Below, piece after piece: positions 1 through 8,538 of a DNA stretch of 64,000 nucleotides. The stretch is from Belnapia rosea (GTDB lineage Bacteria > Pseudomonadota > Alphaproteobacteria > Acetobacterales > Acetobacteraceae). The notes beneath the pieces were generated by a model. The model did no database searches. It was given only the letters and a program-made list of their open reading frames with translations, and was not told the origin of the DNA. Made by a program: the position numbers and the translations under genes. The DNA lies in assembly GCF_900101615.1 (NCBI RefSeq), contig NZ_FMZX01000006.1, forward strand, positions 1 through 64,000, given 5' to 3'. The first letter of the stretch is position 1. Each line of letters begins with the position of its first letter.

Positions 1-319
1 GCCCGGCCTGCTCCCGGCACAGAACGTAGAGAGCATGGTGGATGCGATCGAGCGTCCGGTCCTCGTCCCAGCGCCGCAGGTAGTCGTTCACCGTGCTCCG
101 CGGCGGCAGGTCCTTTGGCAACGCCGCCCACTGGCAGCCGGTGGACAGGATGTACATCACCCCATCGAGCATCGCGCGCACGTCGATCGTCCGCTTGTTA
201 CCGCCGCCCTTCGCGTCCGGGATCAGTGAGCCGACAATCGACCACTCTTCGTCGCTCAGATCACTCGGGTAGCGCAGCTTGCTGCGGTCGTATTTCGACC
301 GGTTCTCGGACGTCCACAT
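1..319 (-). CDS. IS5-family transposase, N-terminal part (cut by window edge)
   Basis: About 106 residues are visible. They begin MWTSENRSKYDR and continue with the typical DUF4096 N-terminal domain of IS5-family transposases: LSDEEW, a conserved ILSTGCQWAALPKDLP block, and STVNDYLRRW. The DDE catalytic domain lies beyond the left edge, so completeness cannot be judged. ATG at 319 is chosen; an in-frame GTG two codons upstream (325) is an alternative. The role is DNA transposition. I see no frameshift in the visible part. Confidence 0.88.
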   Translation of the reverse strand, partial: MWTSENRSKYDRSKLRYPSDLSDEEWSIVGSLIPDAKGGGNKRTIDVRAMLDGVMYILSTGCQWAALPKDLPPRSTVNDYLRRWDEDRTLDRIHHALYVLCREQAG

Positions 320-395
320 GCACACTCTTCTTCCGGCAATCGCCGCCGGGAGCCAATCACAACCGATTCAAATCACTCGATCTGTTCCCGGATGG
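1..395 (-). mobile_element. IS5-family insertion sequence, 5' end only
   Basis: This is the transposase-start end of an insertion sequence that runs off the left edge of the window. The transposase reading frame starts near 319-325. The roughly 70 bases beyond it (320 to about 395) are non-coding and less GC-rich, as expected for an IS terminus. The outer boundary is inferred from where the neighbouring DUF3293 frame stops resembling its family (about 385-400). The other end, and so the terminal inverted repeat and target duplication, lie outside the window, which makes the exact junction uncertain. Confidence 0.7.
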
Positions 396-785
396 ACACT
401 GAGGCCGGAGCATCACAAGCCGCGCCGCCTGCCCACGCCGCACCGCGACGATCGCCACCTGGCGGAAGCGATGCGCCAGCACGGCAATGCGGCGCGGATC
501 GCCGCCGACCAGCAGATGCCGCTCCTGCCAGCCCTTGGCGCCGCCCTTACCCTCCACCAGCGGTAGGCGGCGCGCCGTCTCGCGCAGCCGGGCCAGCATG
601 CGGTCGTTCCAGCCCCGCGGCATCGGGCGGCTATAGGGATTCCAGGCGGTGACGAAACCGCCCTCCCACACCCCGAGGCGGGCGAGCAGCGCATCGACCG
701 CGGCGCTGCGCCGGCCGATGCGGGCGGCGGCGCCCGCGGCCTCATAGGTGCTGCGGCGATAGGCGGCGACGAGCGGGGAGGTCAT
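357..785 (-). CDS. DUF3293 protein with C-terminus replaced by IS sequence
   Basis: The 142-residue frame has the DUF3293 signature FVTAWNPYSRP at residues 44-54, followed by a conserved N-D pair, GWQERHLLVGG and the terminal strand region AIVAVRRG...ARLVML. After about residue 128 the frame reads into the IS terminus and adds about 14 unrelated residues before a stop at 357. Family members normally end at about this point, so only the extreme C-terminus is lost and the product may still fold. The start codon overlaps the stop of the upstream rlmI gene (ATGA, 782-785), which implies translational coupling. The family's function is unknown. Confidence 0.75.
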   Translation of the reverse strand: MTSPLVAAYRRSTYEAAGAAARIGRRSAAVDALLARLGVWEGGFVTAWNPYSRPMPRGWNDRMLARLRETARRLPLVEGKGGAKGWQERHLLVGGDPRRIAVLAHRFRQVAIVAVRRGQAARLVMLRPQCPSGNRSSDLNRL

Positions 786-1963
786 GCGAGATGGAAGAGC
801 ATGGCCTTGAGATAGGCGCTCTCCGGCAGCAGCGGATGCACCGGATGGTCCGGCCCCGCCCCGCCCTGGAAGAGCAACCGCCCCTCCCGCCGGGTGCGGC
901 CGATGCCCCAGATCACCGCATCGGCGAACTCGCCCGGCGCCACATGGTGGCTGCAACTGGCGATGAAGAGGAAGCCGCCCGGCGCGACCAGAGTGGCCGC
1001 CATCCGGGCCAGCTTGCCATAGGCCCTCAGCGCCGCGGGCTGGTCCTTACGGGTCTTGGCGAAGGCTGGCGGGTCGGCGACGACCATGTCGAAGCGGGCG
1101 CCGGACTGGCCCATCCGCTCCAGCGCCTCCATCGCCTCGCCCCGCTCGGCGGTGACACGGTTGGCGAGGCCATTCTCCGCCGCGCTCGCCATGGCGAGGT
1201 CGAGGGCATGGGCGCTGCGATCCAGCAGCGTCACCTGCGCGGCACCCGCCGCCGCGGCGCTGAGGCCGAAGCCGCCGGTATGACAGAAGGCGTCCAGCAT
1301 CGTCCCGCCCGTGGCGAGGCGGGCGACGCGGGCGCGGTGCTCTCGCTGGTCGAAGAACCAGCCGGTCTTCTGGCCGCCCAGCAGGTCGACGGTGAAGCGG
1401 AGGCCGCCCTCCTCGGCATGCACAGGCCCCGGCTCGCCGAGCAGCAGCCGTGTCTCCTGCGGCAGGCCCTCGAGGCTTCGCACCGAGGCATCGTTGCGGG
1501 CGACGATGAGGCGCGGGCCGACCAGCCCCTGCAGGACCTCGATGAGGGCCGGCGTCAGCGTCTCCATTCCGGCGGTATTGGCCTGGAGCGCCAGCGCATC
1601 GCCATAGCGGTCGATGACGAGGCCGGGCAGACCATCCGCCTCGGCATGGACCAGCCGGTAATGCGGCGCGTCGAATAGGCGTTCGCGCAGCGCCAGTGCG
1701 GCGCCCAGCCGGGCCCGTAGCCAGGCGACATCGACCGGCGCCTCCGGGTCCCGGTCCAACCTTCGGGCGGCGATCAGGCTGTGCGGGTTGAACAGCCAGG
1801 TGCCATGGCGCTGGCCGTCATCACCCTCCAGCCGCACGACGGCGCCTGGCGGCAACGCCTTGGCCGCCGGCGTCATGGCGATCTCGTTGGAGAAGGCCCA
1901 GGGATGGCCGGATTTCACCCGGCGGTCACGGCCGGGCAGCAGGCGGATGAGGGTGTGCGACAT
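782..1963 (-). CDS. rlmI: class I SAM-dependent rRNA methyltransferase, RlmI-like
   Basis: The 393-residue product is close to the length of E. coli RlmI, the 23S rRNA m5C1962 methyltransferase. An N-terminal PUA domain (about residues 1-80, containing GRDRRVKSGHPW) precedes a Rossmann methyltransferase domain with the SAM loop LDAFCHTGGFGL. The motif DPPAF has its Asp at about 297, and the catalytic-type Cys is in SCSHH at about 337. ATG at 1963 is preferred because the protein then begins exactly at the PUA domain; ATG at 1978 is an alternative. The downstream DUF3293 gene overlaps its stop. Target specificity is inferred from family membership. Confidence 0.88.
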   Translation of the reverse strand: MSHTLIRLLPGRDRRVKSGHPWAFSNEIAMTPAAKALPPGAVVRLEGDDGQRHGTWLFNPHSLIAARRLDRDPEAPVDVAWLRARLGAALALRERLFDAPHYRLVHAEADGLPGLVIDRYGDALALQANTAGMETLTPALIEVLQGLVGPRLIVARNDASVRSLEGLPQETRLLLGEPGPVHAEEGGLRFTVDLLGGQKTGWFFDQREHRARVARLATGGTMLDAFCHTGGFGLSAAAAGAAQVTLLDRSAHALDLAMASAAENGLANRVTAERGEAMEALERMGQSGARFDMVVADPPAFAKTRKDQPAALRAYGKLARMAATLVAPGGFLFIASCSHHVAPGEFADAVIWGIGRTRREGRLLFQGGAGPDHPVHPLLPESAYLKAMLFHLA

Positions 1964-2059
1964 GAGGCGGCGGACCATGCCGCCCTGCTCCGCGCGAGTC
2001 CACCTAGGTTGCGCAGGAGGCGGGTTGCGATGCGCCGCGCTTCGGGGCCAGATGCCACC

Positions 2060-2884
2060 ATGCGCATTCTCCGAGACCTGCCGACCCTCCGCGCCGAGCT
2101 GGCAAGCCTGGGCCCCGTCGCTCTGGTGCCGACCATGGGGGCGCTGCATGCCGGGCATCTCTCGCTGATCGCGGCAGCCCGGCGCGAAGTCGGGCCCGGC
2201 GGCGTGGTGGCCGCCTCGATCTTCGTCAATCCGCTGCAATTCCTGCCCGGCGAGGACTTCGACCGCTACCCGCGCCAGGAGGAGGCGGATCTGGCGATGC
2301 TGGCGGAGGCTGGCTGCGACCTCGCCTGGCTGCCCAGCGTCGAGACGATGTATCCGCCGGGACAGGCCAGCACGATCATCGTGGAAGGGCCGGCGCAAGG
2401 CTGGGAGGGTACCGCCCGGCCCGGCCATTTCCGCGGTGTCGCTACGGTCTGCGCCAAGCTCTTCCTGCAGACGGGCGCCAGCGTGGCGCTGTTCGGGGAG
2501 AAGGACTGGCAGCAGTTGCAGGTGATCCGGCGGATGGCGCGGGACCTCGACATGCCCCTCCGGATCCTCGGCTGCCCCACGCTACGGGAGGCGGATGGCC
2601 TCGCCATGTCCTCCCGCAACCGCTACCTCGATCCGGAGGCGCGGGCCCGTGCCGCAGCGCTGCCCGGGGCGATGCGGGCCGCGATCGAGGCAATGGCGCG
2701 AGGCACCTCGCCCGCCGCCGCGTTGGCGACGGCGCGTGCCGGCCTCACCGCCTCCGGCTTCACGCTCGACTACCTGGCCCTGGTGGAGCCGGAGACGCTG
2801 CTCGAAGTTCCGGCGCCACCTGGCCGGCTGATCGCAGCGGCCCGGCTTGGCAGCATCCGCCTGCTGGACAACATGGCCGCGTGA
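2060..2884 (+). CDS. panC: pantoate--beta-alanine ligase
   Basis: The enzyme condenses pantoate and beta-alanine with ATP to give pantothenate, the vitamin B5 step of CoA synthesis, in the cytoplasm. The 274-residue protein begins with the nucleotidyltransferase fold signature PTMGALHAGH (residues 24-33, with the HxGH motif). It also has FVNPLQF, the GHFRGV(A)T pantoate-binding block, FGEKDWQQL and the KMSKS-equivalent MSSRN. It is divergent from rlmI across 96 bp and ends 13 bp from the convergent DUF4336 gene. panB is not adjacent. coaA, the next enzyme of the pathway, lies 7 kb away on the other strand. Confidence 0.96.
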   Translation: MRILRDLPTLRAELASLGPVALVPTMGALHAGHLSLIAAARREVGPGGVVAASIFVNPLQFLPGEDFDRYPRQEEADLAMLAEAGCDLAWLPSVETMYPPGQASTIIVEGPAQGWEGTARPGHFRGVATVCAKLFLQTGASVALFGEKDWQQLQVIRRMARDLDMPLRILGCPTLREADGLAMSSRNRYLDPEARARAAALPGAMRAAIEAMARGTSPAAALATARAGLTASGFTLDYLALVEPETLLEVPAPPGRLIAAARLGSIRLLDNMAA

Positions 2885-2897
2885 TGGGCCGCCTGCT

Positions 2898-3992
2898 TCA
2901 GTCGAGCAGCCAGCGCAGCGAGTGGCGGAGTGCTGCCGTGCCATCCCGCTCGAACCAGAGGCCATGGGCGAAGATGACCCGATCAGGCTGCAGCGCGAGC
3001 AGCCGTTCCGCAGCCTGCCTCGCCGCCCGGAGGCGCCAGCGGATGACGGCGCGCAGATAGGGCGGCGGCATGCCATCCGGGGCAAGGCTGCCGAAGAGGC
3101 GGACGATGGGCCGCATCAGCGCCGGCAGGCGTGGCGCCTCGAGATTGAGCACGAGATCGGTCAGGACCAGGGTCCGGCTCGGCTCATGGAACAGCGCGAC
3201 CTCGTGGAAGCCCAGCCCGCCAGGCACGGTGGCGAGCGTGATGACACCTCCCCAAGCAGTGGGCGCCACCGCGCCCAGGTCATGGTCCAGGCGCAGCCGG
3301 CTGCGCCGCACCTGGCGACGCTGGCGGAGGCCGGGTGCGGCCCAGGTCACCGCCTCAGGGAAGGCACGCTGCCAGTCCCGGAGGAAGGTCCAGTGGGCGA
3401 TGTTGGGCGCGACCAGATGACGGATCGGCCCGAGCCGGGCCAGCGCCTCCGCGAGTTGCGATGAGAACCGCGTTGGCGAGTGCAGCAGCAGCCCGCCATC
3501 GGGCAGGCGGAGCACCGTCATCCGCACCGGAAGCTGGCTGCCGAGCGGGCCCGGCAGGAGGCTGTCGACAACCTGGACATCGGCAGTGACGGGCTTCGGG
3601 CGGTCATAAGGCGGATAGCCCGCCGGTGCCTCGGTGGCGAGCAGGCGAGGGCCGCTCGCCGCGCGGTCATCGCTGAGCGCCACGACGGCGAGTTCGGCAA
3701 GGCCAAGGCCAATGAGCAGGGCCCGTGCCTCCCCCGGCTCGTCCCGCATGGCGAGCCCGGCACCGACCAGCGCTGCCCCGCCCAGCGCGTCGAGGCCAAG
3801 ATGCTGGCGCATGGTGAGGCGGGGCCTGAGCCCCGCCTCGTAATCCGTCATCAGCGAATAGGCCGTGTGATAGGCACCGGCAGCTCCGAGCAGGCCCCGG
3901 ACCCGGGGCGGCACCCCGCTGGATGCGGCAAGCCCACCCAGCATGGCTGCCACGCCATAGTCGATCAGCCCATGCAGCCTGCTCGGAATCAT
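2898..3992 (-). CDS. DUF4336 protein with N-terminal membrane region
   Basis: This 364-residue protein has two parts. Residues 1 to about 130 are hydrophobic, with three or four likely membrane segments (YGVAAMLGGLAAS, LGGAALVGAGLAM, LLIGLGLAELAVVAL). The rest (about 150-364) resembles the DUF4336 metallo-beta-lactamase-like fold: a PTRFSSQL block, the HLVAPNIAHWTFLRDW segment, LFHEPSRTLVLTDLVLNLE and a terminal FAHG. The classical HxHxDH metal motif is not evident, so hydrolase activity is doubtful. The fusion to membrane segments suggests an inner-membrane anchor. The start is the ATG at 3992. Function is unknown. Confidence 0.72.
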   Translation of the reverse strand: MIPSRLHGLIDYGVAAMLGGLAASSGVPPRVRGLLGAAGAYHTAYSLMTDYEAGLRPRLTMRQHLGLDALGGAALVGAGLAMRDEPGEARALLIGLGLAELAVVALSDDRAASGPRLLATEAPAGYPPYDRPKPVTADVQVVDSLLPGPLGSQLPVRMTVLRLPDGGLLLHSPTRFSSQLAEALARLGPIRHLVAPNIAHWTFLRDWQRAFPEAVTWAAPGLRQRRQVRRSRLRLDHDLGAVAPTAWGGVITLATVPGGLGFHEVALFHEPSRTLVLTDLVLNLEAPRLPALMRPIVRLFGSLAPDGMPPPYLRAVIRWRLRAARQAAERLLALQPDRVIFAHGLWFERDGTAALRHSLRWLLD

Positions 3993-4005
3993 GGCGCAGT
4001 GCTGC

Positions 4006-4785
4006 CTAGTAGAACCAGTAGCCGGTCGCCTCGTAATTCGCCGTGGCGATCGCGGCCAGCGCATACCAATCCACCGGTGCCTCAGCGACTGGTGCCGGGG
4101 CCTCCGTGACCGGGACCTCGACAACAGGTGTCGGAACGGGCTCCGGCGCCGGGGCTGGCAAGGGCTCGGGCACCGCAGGCGGAGCGACCACCGAGGGGTC
4201 GGTCCAGCCGAGCGGCACATAGTCCACCTCCGTCACCGTCAGCGTGGTGGCCGGGCTGTTGTTCAGCAGGCCGATGACGTTGTTCATGCCGCCATTGTCG
4301 TAGTCGACCGGCACATGGTCGGTGGCGATGGCGGTGACCTGCCCGTCGACCTTCCAGGTGATCTGCCCTGGCTCCCAGACCAGCTGATAGTCGTGGAAGA
4401 CGCCGCCCTCCACGCCCTCATGGTAGCGCACGGCAATGGCGTCCTCGCCATTGTTGTTCCAGTGCAGCGTCCCATACTGGCGGCCACTGCCATCCGGCGC
4501 GATCTCGGCGAGGTTGATCTCCTGGCCCGGCCAGTTGTTGTCGCCAGGCCACAGGATAATCGCAGAACCGGGCCAATTGCCGTCGAGCTTCGCCGTCACC
4601 GTGTAGGTGCCGTAGCCATGGCCGGAGGTGATGGCCTCGGCCGGCTCCATCAGCCCGGCATTGCCGGTCAGGGTCACCTGGCCGGGGACGGAATAGTCCA
4701 CCCCCCAATTGTCCTTGAGCGCGCCTTCGCGGTTGTCGAAGCTTTCGTGGAAGGGCACGTCGGTCTCTATAGCCATCGTTGCCAT
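4006..4785 (-). CDS. GH16-like beta-jelly-roll protein with Pro-rich tail
   Basis: The 259-residue protein resembles family 16 glycoside hydrolases. It has an N-terminal FDNREGALKDNWGV strand region, GYGTYTVTAKLDG, a GQEINLAEI active-site strand, LHWNNNGEDA and FHDYQLVWEPGQITWKVDG. In GH16 the active strand reads E-x-D-x-x-E; here it is E89-I-N91-L-A-E94. Both glutamates are kept, but the assisting aspartate is asparagine. No signal peptide is visible. Residues about 198-240 form a Pro/Ala/Glu-rich linker, followed by a short aromatic tail (DWYALAAIATANYEATGYWFY region). It may be a beta-glucan-active enzyme of reduced activity or a binding protein. Export by a non-Sec route is possible but not shown. 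Confidence 0.7.
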   Translation of the reverse strand: MATMAIETDVPFHESFDNREGALKDNWGVDYSVPGQVTLTGNAGLMEPAEAITSGHGYGTYTVTAKLDGNWPGSAIILWPGDNNWPGQEINLAEIAPDGSGRQYGTLHWNNNGEDAIAVRYHEGVEGGVFHDYQLVWEPGQITWKVDGQVTAIATDHVPVDYDNGGMNNVIGLLNNSPATTLTVTEVDYVPLGWTDPSVVAPPAVPEPLPAPAPEPVPTPVVEVPVTEAPAPVAEAPVDWYALAAIATANYEATGYWFY

Positions 4786-4959
4786 GGTGTCAGTCCTGCC
4801 GTTGTCGCCGGGGTTGGCGAGTTGCGGATAAAACGCAGGACATCCGAACTGGTGCCGTCATGGCTGGCGGAACGAAATCGGCGAGAAAGCTGGCACGCGG
4901 ATTGCTAGCCGTTCCGGTCAGGTCGGCGCCTCGCTGGCCAAGCCGCGGCGGAGCACAGG

Positions 4960-6273
4960 ATGCCGAAGCCTTTCCACCTTGCCTGGTTCCTCCAGGGGTC
5001 GAGCGTTCAGGCCTGGGGCGAGCCCTGGACCGGACATATCGGCACCAGCTGGATGCAGCCGACGCTTTTCCTCGACATGGCACGCAGCCTGGAGCGGGCC
5101 TGCTTCGACTACATCCTGCTCGAGGACAGTTCCTATGTTGGAGAAAGCTTCAACGGCTCGACCGAAGTCTACCTGAAGAACGGCCTCTCGGTGCCTCGGC
5201 AGGACCCCTCGGTGGTAGCGGCGCTGATGACGCAGGTGACATCACGCATTGGCATCGTGCCCACCTTCGGCACCTTTGCCTACCCGCCCTACCTGCTGGC
5301 GCGGCTGGTGGCGACGCTCGACCAGGTCTCGGCCGGGCGCATCGGCTGGAATGCGGTCACGGGCAGCTCCGACGTCGCCGCCATGAATTTCGGCATGAAC
5401 GGCATGCCCGAGCACGACCTGCGCTACGACATGGCGGACGAGTATCTCGACGCCGTGAAGCAGCTCTGGTCCTCCTGGGAGCCGGGGGCGATCATCGCCG
5501 ACCGGCAGGGCGGCACACTGGTCGACCACACCAAGGTCCACGGCGTCCATTTTGAAGGCAGGTTCTTCAAGACGCGCGGCCCATTGAATTCGGGCCCGGC
5601 GCCACAGGGCCAGCCGGTGATCGCCCAGGCCGGCGGCTCGCCGCGTGGCCGGCGCTTCGCCGCAGCACATGCGGACACCATCGTCGTCAATGCCAAGGGC
5701 ATCGAGGCGATGCGCGCCTATCGCGACGACATCCGCCGGATGATGACGGCCTGTGGGCGTGACCCGGACCACTGCAAGGTGCTCTACCTCATCAACCCGA
5801 TCATCGGCGAGACGATGGAGGAAGCGCTGGAGCGGAAGGCGCGGCGCAAGGCCCGCGCGGACGAGACACTGGTGCAACGCCTCGCGCATTTCGGCAAGGT
5901 GACGAATATCGATTTCGGCCGCTTCGATCTCGACAAGCCCTTGCCGGATGACGTCACCACCAACGGCCACCAGCAGAATCTCGACCAGTTCCGCAAGAAG
6001 GCGGCTGGACGCAGCATCCGCGAGGCCATGGCGGACTACAACGCGACCGACCTCTCGGTCGAGCTCTGCGGCACGCCGGACCAGGTCGCCGCCCGCATGG
6101 GCGAGGTAATGGAGGAGGTCGGTGGCGACGGCTTCCTCTTCTCCATGCCGAATGTCCAGCGGCGGACGCTCGCCGAGATCGAGGACGGGCTGGTGCCCGC
6201 TCTGCAAGACCGCGGCTTGGTGCGGCGCGCCTACGCGCATGCGCAGTTCCGCGACAACCTTCTCGAATACTGA
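4960..6273 (+). CDS. FMN-dependent monooxygenase of the NtaA/SnaA/DszA family
   Basis: The 437-residue protein is a bacterial-luciferase-like TIM barrel of the nitrilotriacetate monooxygenase component A group. Family marks include an early AWFLQGSSVQAW segment, FDYILLEDSS, TFGTFAYPPYLLAR, the strongly conserved GRIGWNAVTG and SPRGRRFAAAHAD, with EDxLx-type helices in the second half. These enzymes use FMNH2 supplied by a separate flavin reductase to oxidise amines, sulfides or chelators. No reductase gene is present in the window. It opens an operon with a polyamine-type ABC importer 27 bp downstream, so it probably oxidises the imported compound. The substrate is not predictable. Confidence 0.88.
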   Translation: MPKPFHLAWFLQGSSVQAWGEPWTGHIGTSWMQPTLFLDMARSLERACFDYILLEDSSYVGESFNGSTEVYLKNGLSVPRQDPSVVAALMTQVTSRIGIVPTFGTFAYPPYLLARLVATLDQVSAGRIGWNAVTGSSDVAAMNFGMNGMPEHDLRYDMADEYLDAVKQLWSSWEPGAIIADRQGGTLVDHTKVHGVHFEGRFFKTRGPLNSGPAPQGQPVIAQAGGSPRGRRFAAAHADTIVVNAKGIEAMRAYRDDIRRMMTACGRDPDHCKVLYLINPIIGETMEEALERKARRKARADETLVQRLAHFGKVTNIDFGRFDLDKPLPDDVTTNGHQQNLDQFRKKAAGRSIREAMADYNATDLSVELCGTPDQVAARMGEVMEEVGGDGFLFSMPNVQRRTLAEIEDGLVPALQDRGLVRRAYAHAQFRDNLLEY

Positions 6274-6300
6274 ACCCCCCAGCAGAGGCGAGCCGGACGC

Positions 6301-7392
6301 ATGAGCCACCCATCCCTTTCCCGCCGCATCCTGTTCGGGCTGCTCGCGGCCCCTGCCCTGCTGCCCGGCCGCGGCAGCGCCGAGACATTGCCGGAGGTGA
6401 CCTCAATTCCAGACAGCCTGAAGGGCAGCGGCGAGATCCGCGTCGCCACCTTCGGGGGCACCATGCAGGAGGTGCAGAAGCGGGCCTATTTCGAACCCTT
6501 CGAGAAACTGTCGGGCATCAGGGTGCGCGACTTCGCCGGTTCCGACATCACCAAGATCAAGGCGATGGTCGAGACCGGCAACGTGGAATGGGATCTCGCC
6601 CAGGTCAGCCGCGGCTCGGTGATGAACCTGCAGAAGCGCGGCGACTATTTCGAGAAGATCGACTACGACATCATCGACGCCGGCGTGCCCGCGGCTTTCC
6701 GCTTCGAATACGGGCTTGAGATGCTGGTCTGGGCGCAGGTGCTCGCCTACCGCACCGATGCCTTCCGCGGCGCCGTGCCGAAAGGCTGGGCGGATTTCTG
6801 GGACACCAAGAAATTCCCCGGCGACCGCGCCCTGCTCGGCGCCGGCAGCGGCAACCAGCCGGAGCTGGAATTCGCCCTGATGGCAGCAGGCGTACCGCCC
6901 GAGCAGGTCTATCCGATGGACCTCGACAAGGCCTTCGCCAGCTACACCAAGATCAAGCGTGATGTCGTGAAGTGGTGGGAAACCGGCGCGGTGCCGGTGC
7001 AGCTGCTGACCGACCGCGAAGTGGTGATGACGAGCGTCTGGAACGGCCGCATGGCGGCGCTCCAGCAGGCCGGCGTGCCCGCCGCGGTGAGCTGGAGCCA
7101 GGGCCTGCTGAAGCGCGACTGCTGGGCCATCCCCAAGGGTTCGCGCAACCGGGCGCAGGCGATGAAATTCATCGCCTACTCGACCATGGCGATCCCACAG
7201 GCGCGGCTCTCGATGCTGATCCCGTATGGCTCGGTGAATGACGGTGCGAACGAGTACCTCTCCCCGGCACGGCAGGAGGTGCTGCCGAGCGCGCCCGCCA
7301 TCCGCTCCCAGCTGCTGACCTACAATTACGACTGGTGGGTAGAGAATCGGGATGCCGTGACGGCCCGGTTCAACCGTTGGCTGCTCACCTGA
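6301..7392 (+). CDS. ABC importer periplasmic binding protein, PotD-like
   Basis: The 363-residue protein has an N-terminal signal peptide (about residues 1-27, with SRRILFGLLAAPALLPG and a likely cut after GSAE). The mature part is a periplasmic binding fold of the spermidine/putrescine type: IRVATFGGTMQEVQKRAYFEPFE, WDLAQVSRG, a central WADFWDTKKFPGDRAL block and a C-terminal WWVENRDAVTARFNRWL helix. It lies 27 bp behind the monooxygenase, and its stop overlaps the start of the ATPase gene (TGATG). It should capture the solute for this operon's transporter. The ligand is unknown. Confidence 0.88.
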   Translation: MSHPSLSRRILFGLLAAPALLPGRGSAETLPEVTSIPDSLKGSGEIRVATFGGTMQEVQKRAYFEPFEKLSGIRVRDFAGSDITKIKAMVETGNVEWDLAQVSRGSVMNLQKRGDYFEKIDYDIIDAGVPAAFRFEYGLEMLVWAQVLAYRTDAFRGAVPKGWADFWDTKKFPGDRALLGAGSGNQPELEFALMAAGVPPEQVYPMDLDKAFASYTKIKRDVVKWWETGAVPVQLLTDREVVMTSVWNGRMAALQQAGVPAAVSWSQGLLKRDCWAIPKGSRNRAQAMKFIAYSTMAIPQARLSMLIPYGSVNDGANEYLSPARQEVLPSAPAIRSQLLTYNYDWWVENRDAVTARFNRWLLT

Positions 7393-8495
7393 TGGACGGC
7401 GGGATGACACTGGCCGGGCGCGGCGCTTCGGTCGCGCTGAACAGCCTCGAGAAGCGCTACGAGGGATTCGGCGCGGTGCGCGGCGTCTCCATCGATATCC
7501 GCTCCGGCGAATTCCTGACGCTGCTGGGGCCGAGCGGCTCCGGCAAGACCACCACGCTGATGATGATCGCCGGCTTCGAGACGCCGAGCGCCGGCGACAT
7601 TGCGATCGATGGCCGCTCCGTCGTCGCGTTGCCGGCCCACCGGCGGAATATCGGCATGGTGTTCCAGAACTACGCCCTCTTCCCGCATCTGACGGTGGCC
7701 GAGAATATCGGCTTCCCGCTGAAGCAGCGCGGCGTGGCGAAGGCCGAGCGCGCCCGGCTGGTGGAGGAGGCGCTGGAGCTGGTGCGCCTGCCCGGTTATG
7801 GCACACGGCAGCCGCGGCAGCTCTCGGGCGGCCAGCAGCAGCGCGTCGCCCTCGCACGCGCCATCGTCTTCAAGCCCCGCCTGCTCCTGATGGACGAGCC
7901 GCTCGGTGCGCTCGACAAGCAGCTGCGCGAGAGCCTGCAGCTCGAGATGCGGCGCCTGCATGCCGATCTGGGCATCACCTTCATCTACGTTACCCATGAC
8001 CAGGAGGAGGCGCTGACCATGTCGGACCGAATCGCGGTCATGCATGAGGGGCGCGTCGCCCAGATCGGTCCGCCGGAGGAGCTGTATGACCGGCCGGAGA
8101 ATCGCTTCGTCGCCGCCTTCATCGGCGAGAGCAACTTCCTCCCCGCGACCGTGCGTGGACGCGAGGAAGGCCATGTCGTCGCCGAATGCGCGGGTAGCCT
8201 GGTCCGCGCCACCTGCACCACCAACCCTGCCCCGGGCGAGAGCGTGACCCTGGCGGCACGGCCCGAACGGCTCCGCTTCGTCGATGGCGGCTGGCCGGCC
8301 CCACCGCCGGCCAACCGCTTGGCTGTGACGGTGACGGAGGCGGTGTTCGTCGGCGAACGATGCCGTTATGTGCTCCGCACCGGGGACGGCACGTCGCTGG
8401 TGCTGAAGGAGCCGTCGAGTGCCGCCACGCGCCGGCGGGTGGCGGGAGAGACGGCGGAGGTCGCCTGGTCGGTCGCGGATACGATCCTTGTCTGA
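7392..8495 (+). CDS. ABC importer ATPase, PotA-like
   Basis: The 367-residue ATPase carries Walker A GPSGSGKTT, Q-loop MVFQNYALFPHLTV, signature LSGGQQQR, Walker B LLLMDEPLGALD and the switch His in VTHDQEEAL. A C-terminal TOBE-type domain follows (about residues 270-367), as in PotA and other importers of the spermidine/iron class. The start is the ATG at 7392, which overlaps the stop of the binding-protein gene; it places the nucleotide-binding domain at the usual distance from the N-terminus. It energises transport together with the two permeases that follow. Confidence 0.95.
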   Translation: MDGGMTLAGRGASVALNSLEKRYEGFGAVRGVSIDIRSGEFLTLLGPSGSGKTTTLMMIAGFETPSAGDIAIDGRSVVALPAHRRNIGMVFQNYALFPHLTVAENIGFPLKQRGVAKAERARLVEEALELVRLPGYGTRQPRQLSGGQQQRVALARAIVFKPRLLLMDEPLGALDKQLRESLQLEMRRLHADLGITFIYVTHDQEEALTMSDRIAVMHEGRVAQIGPPEELYDRPENRFVAAFIGESNFLPATVRGREEGHVVAECAGSLVRATCTTNPAPGESVTLAARPERLRFVDGGWPAPPPANRLAVTVTEAVFVGERCRYVLRTGDGTSLVLKEPSSAATRRRVAGETAEVAWSVADTILV

Positions 8496-8538
8496 GGCCA
8501 TCGCTCCTGCCCTGCTGGCGCCCGGCCGCACTGCCGGG

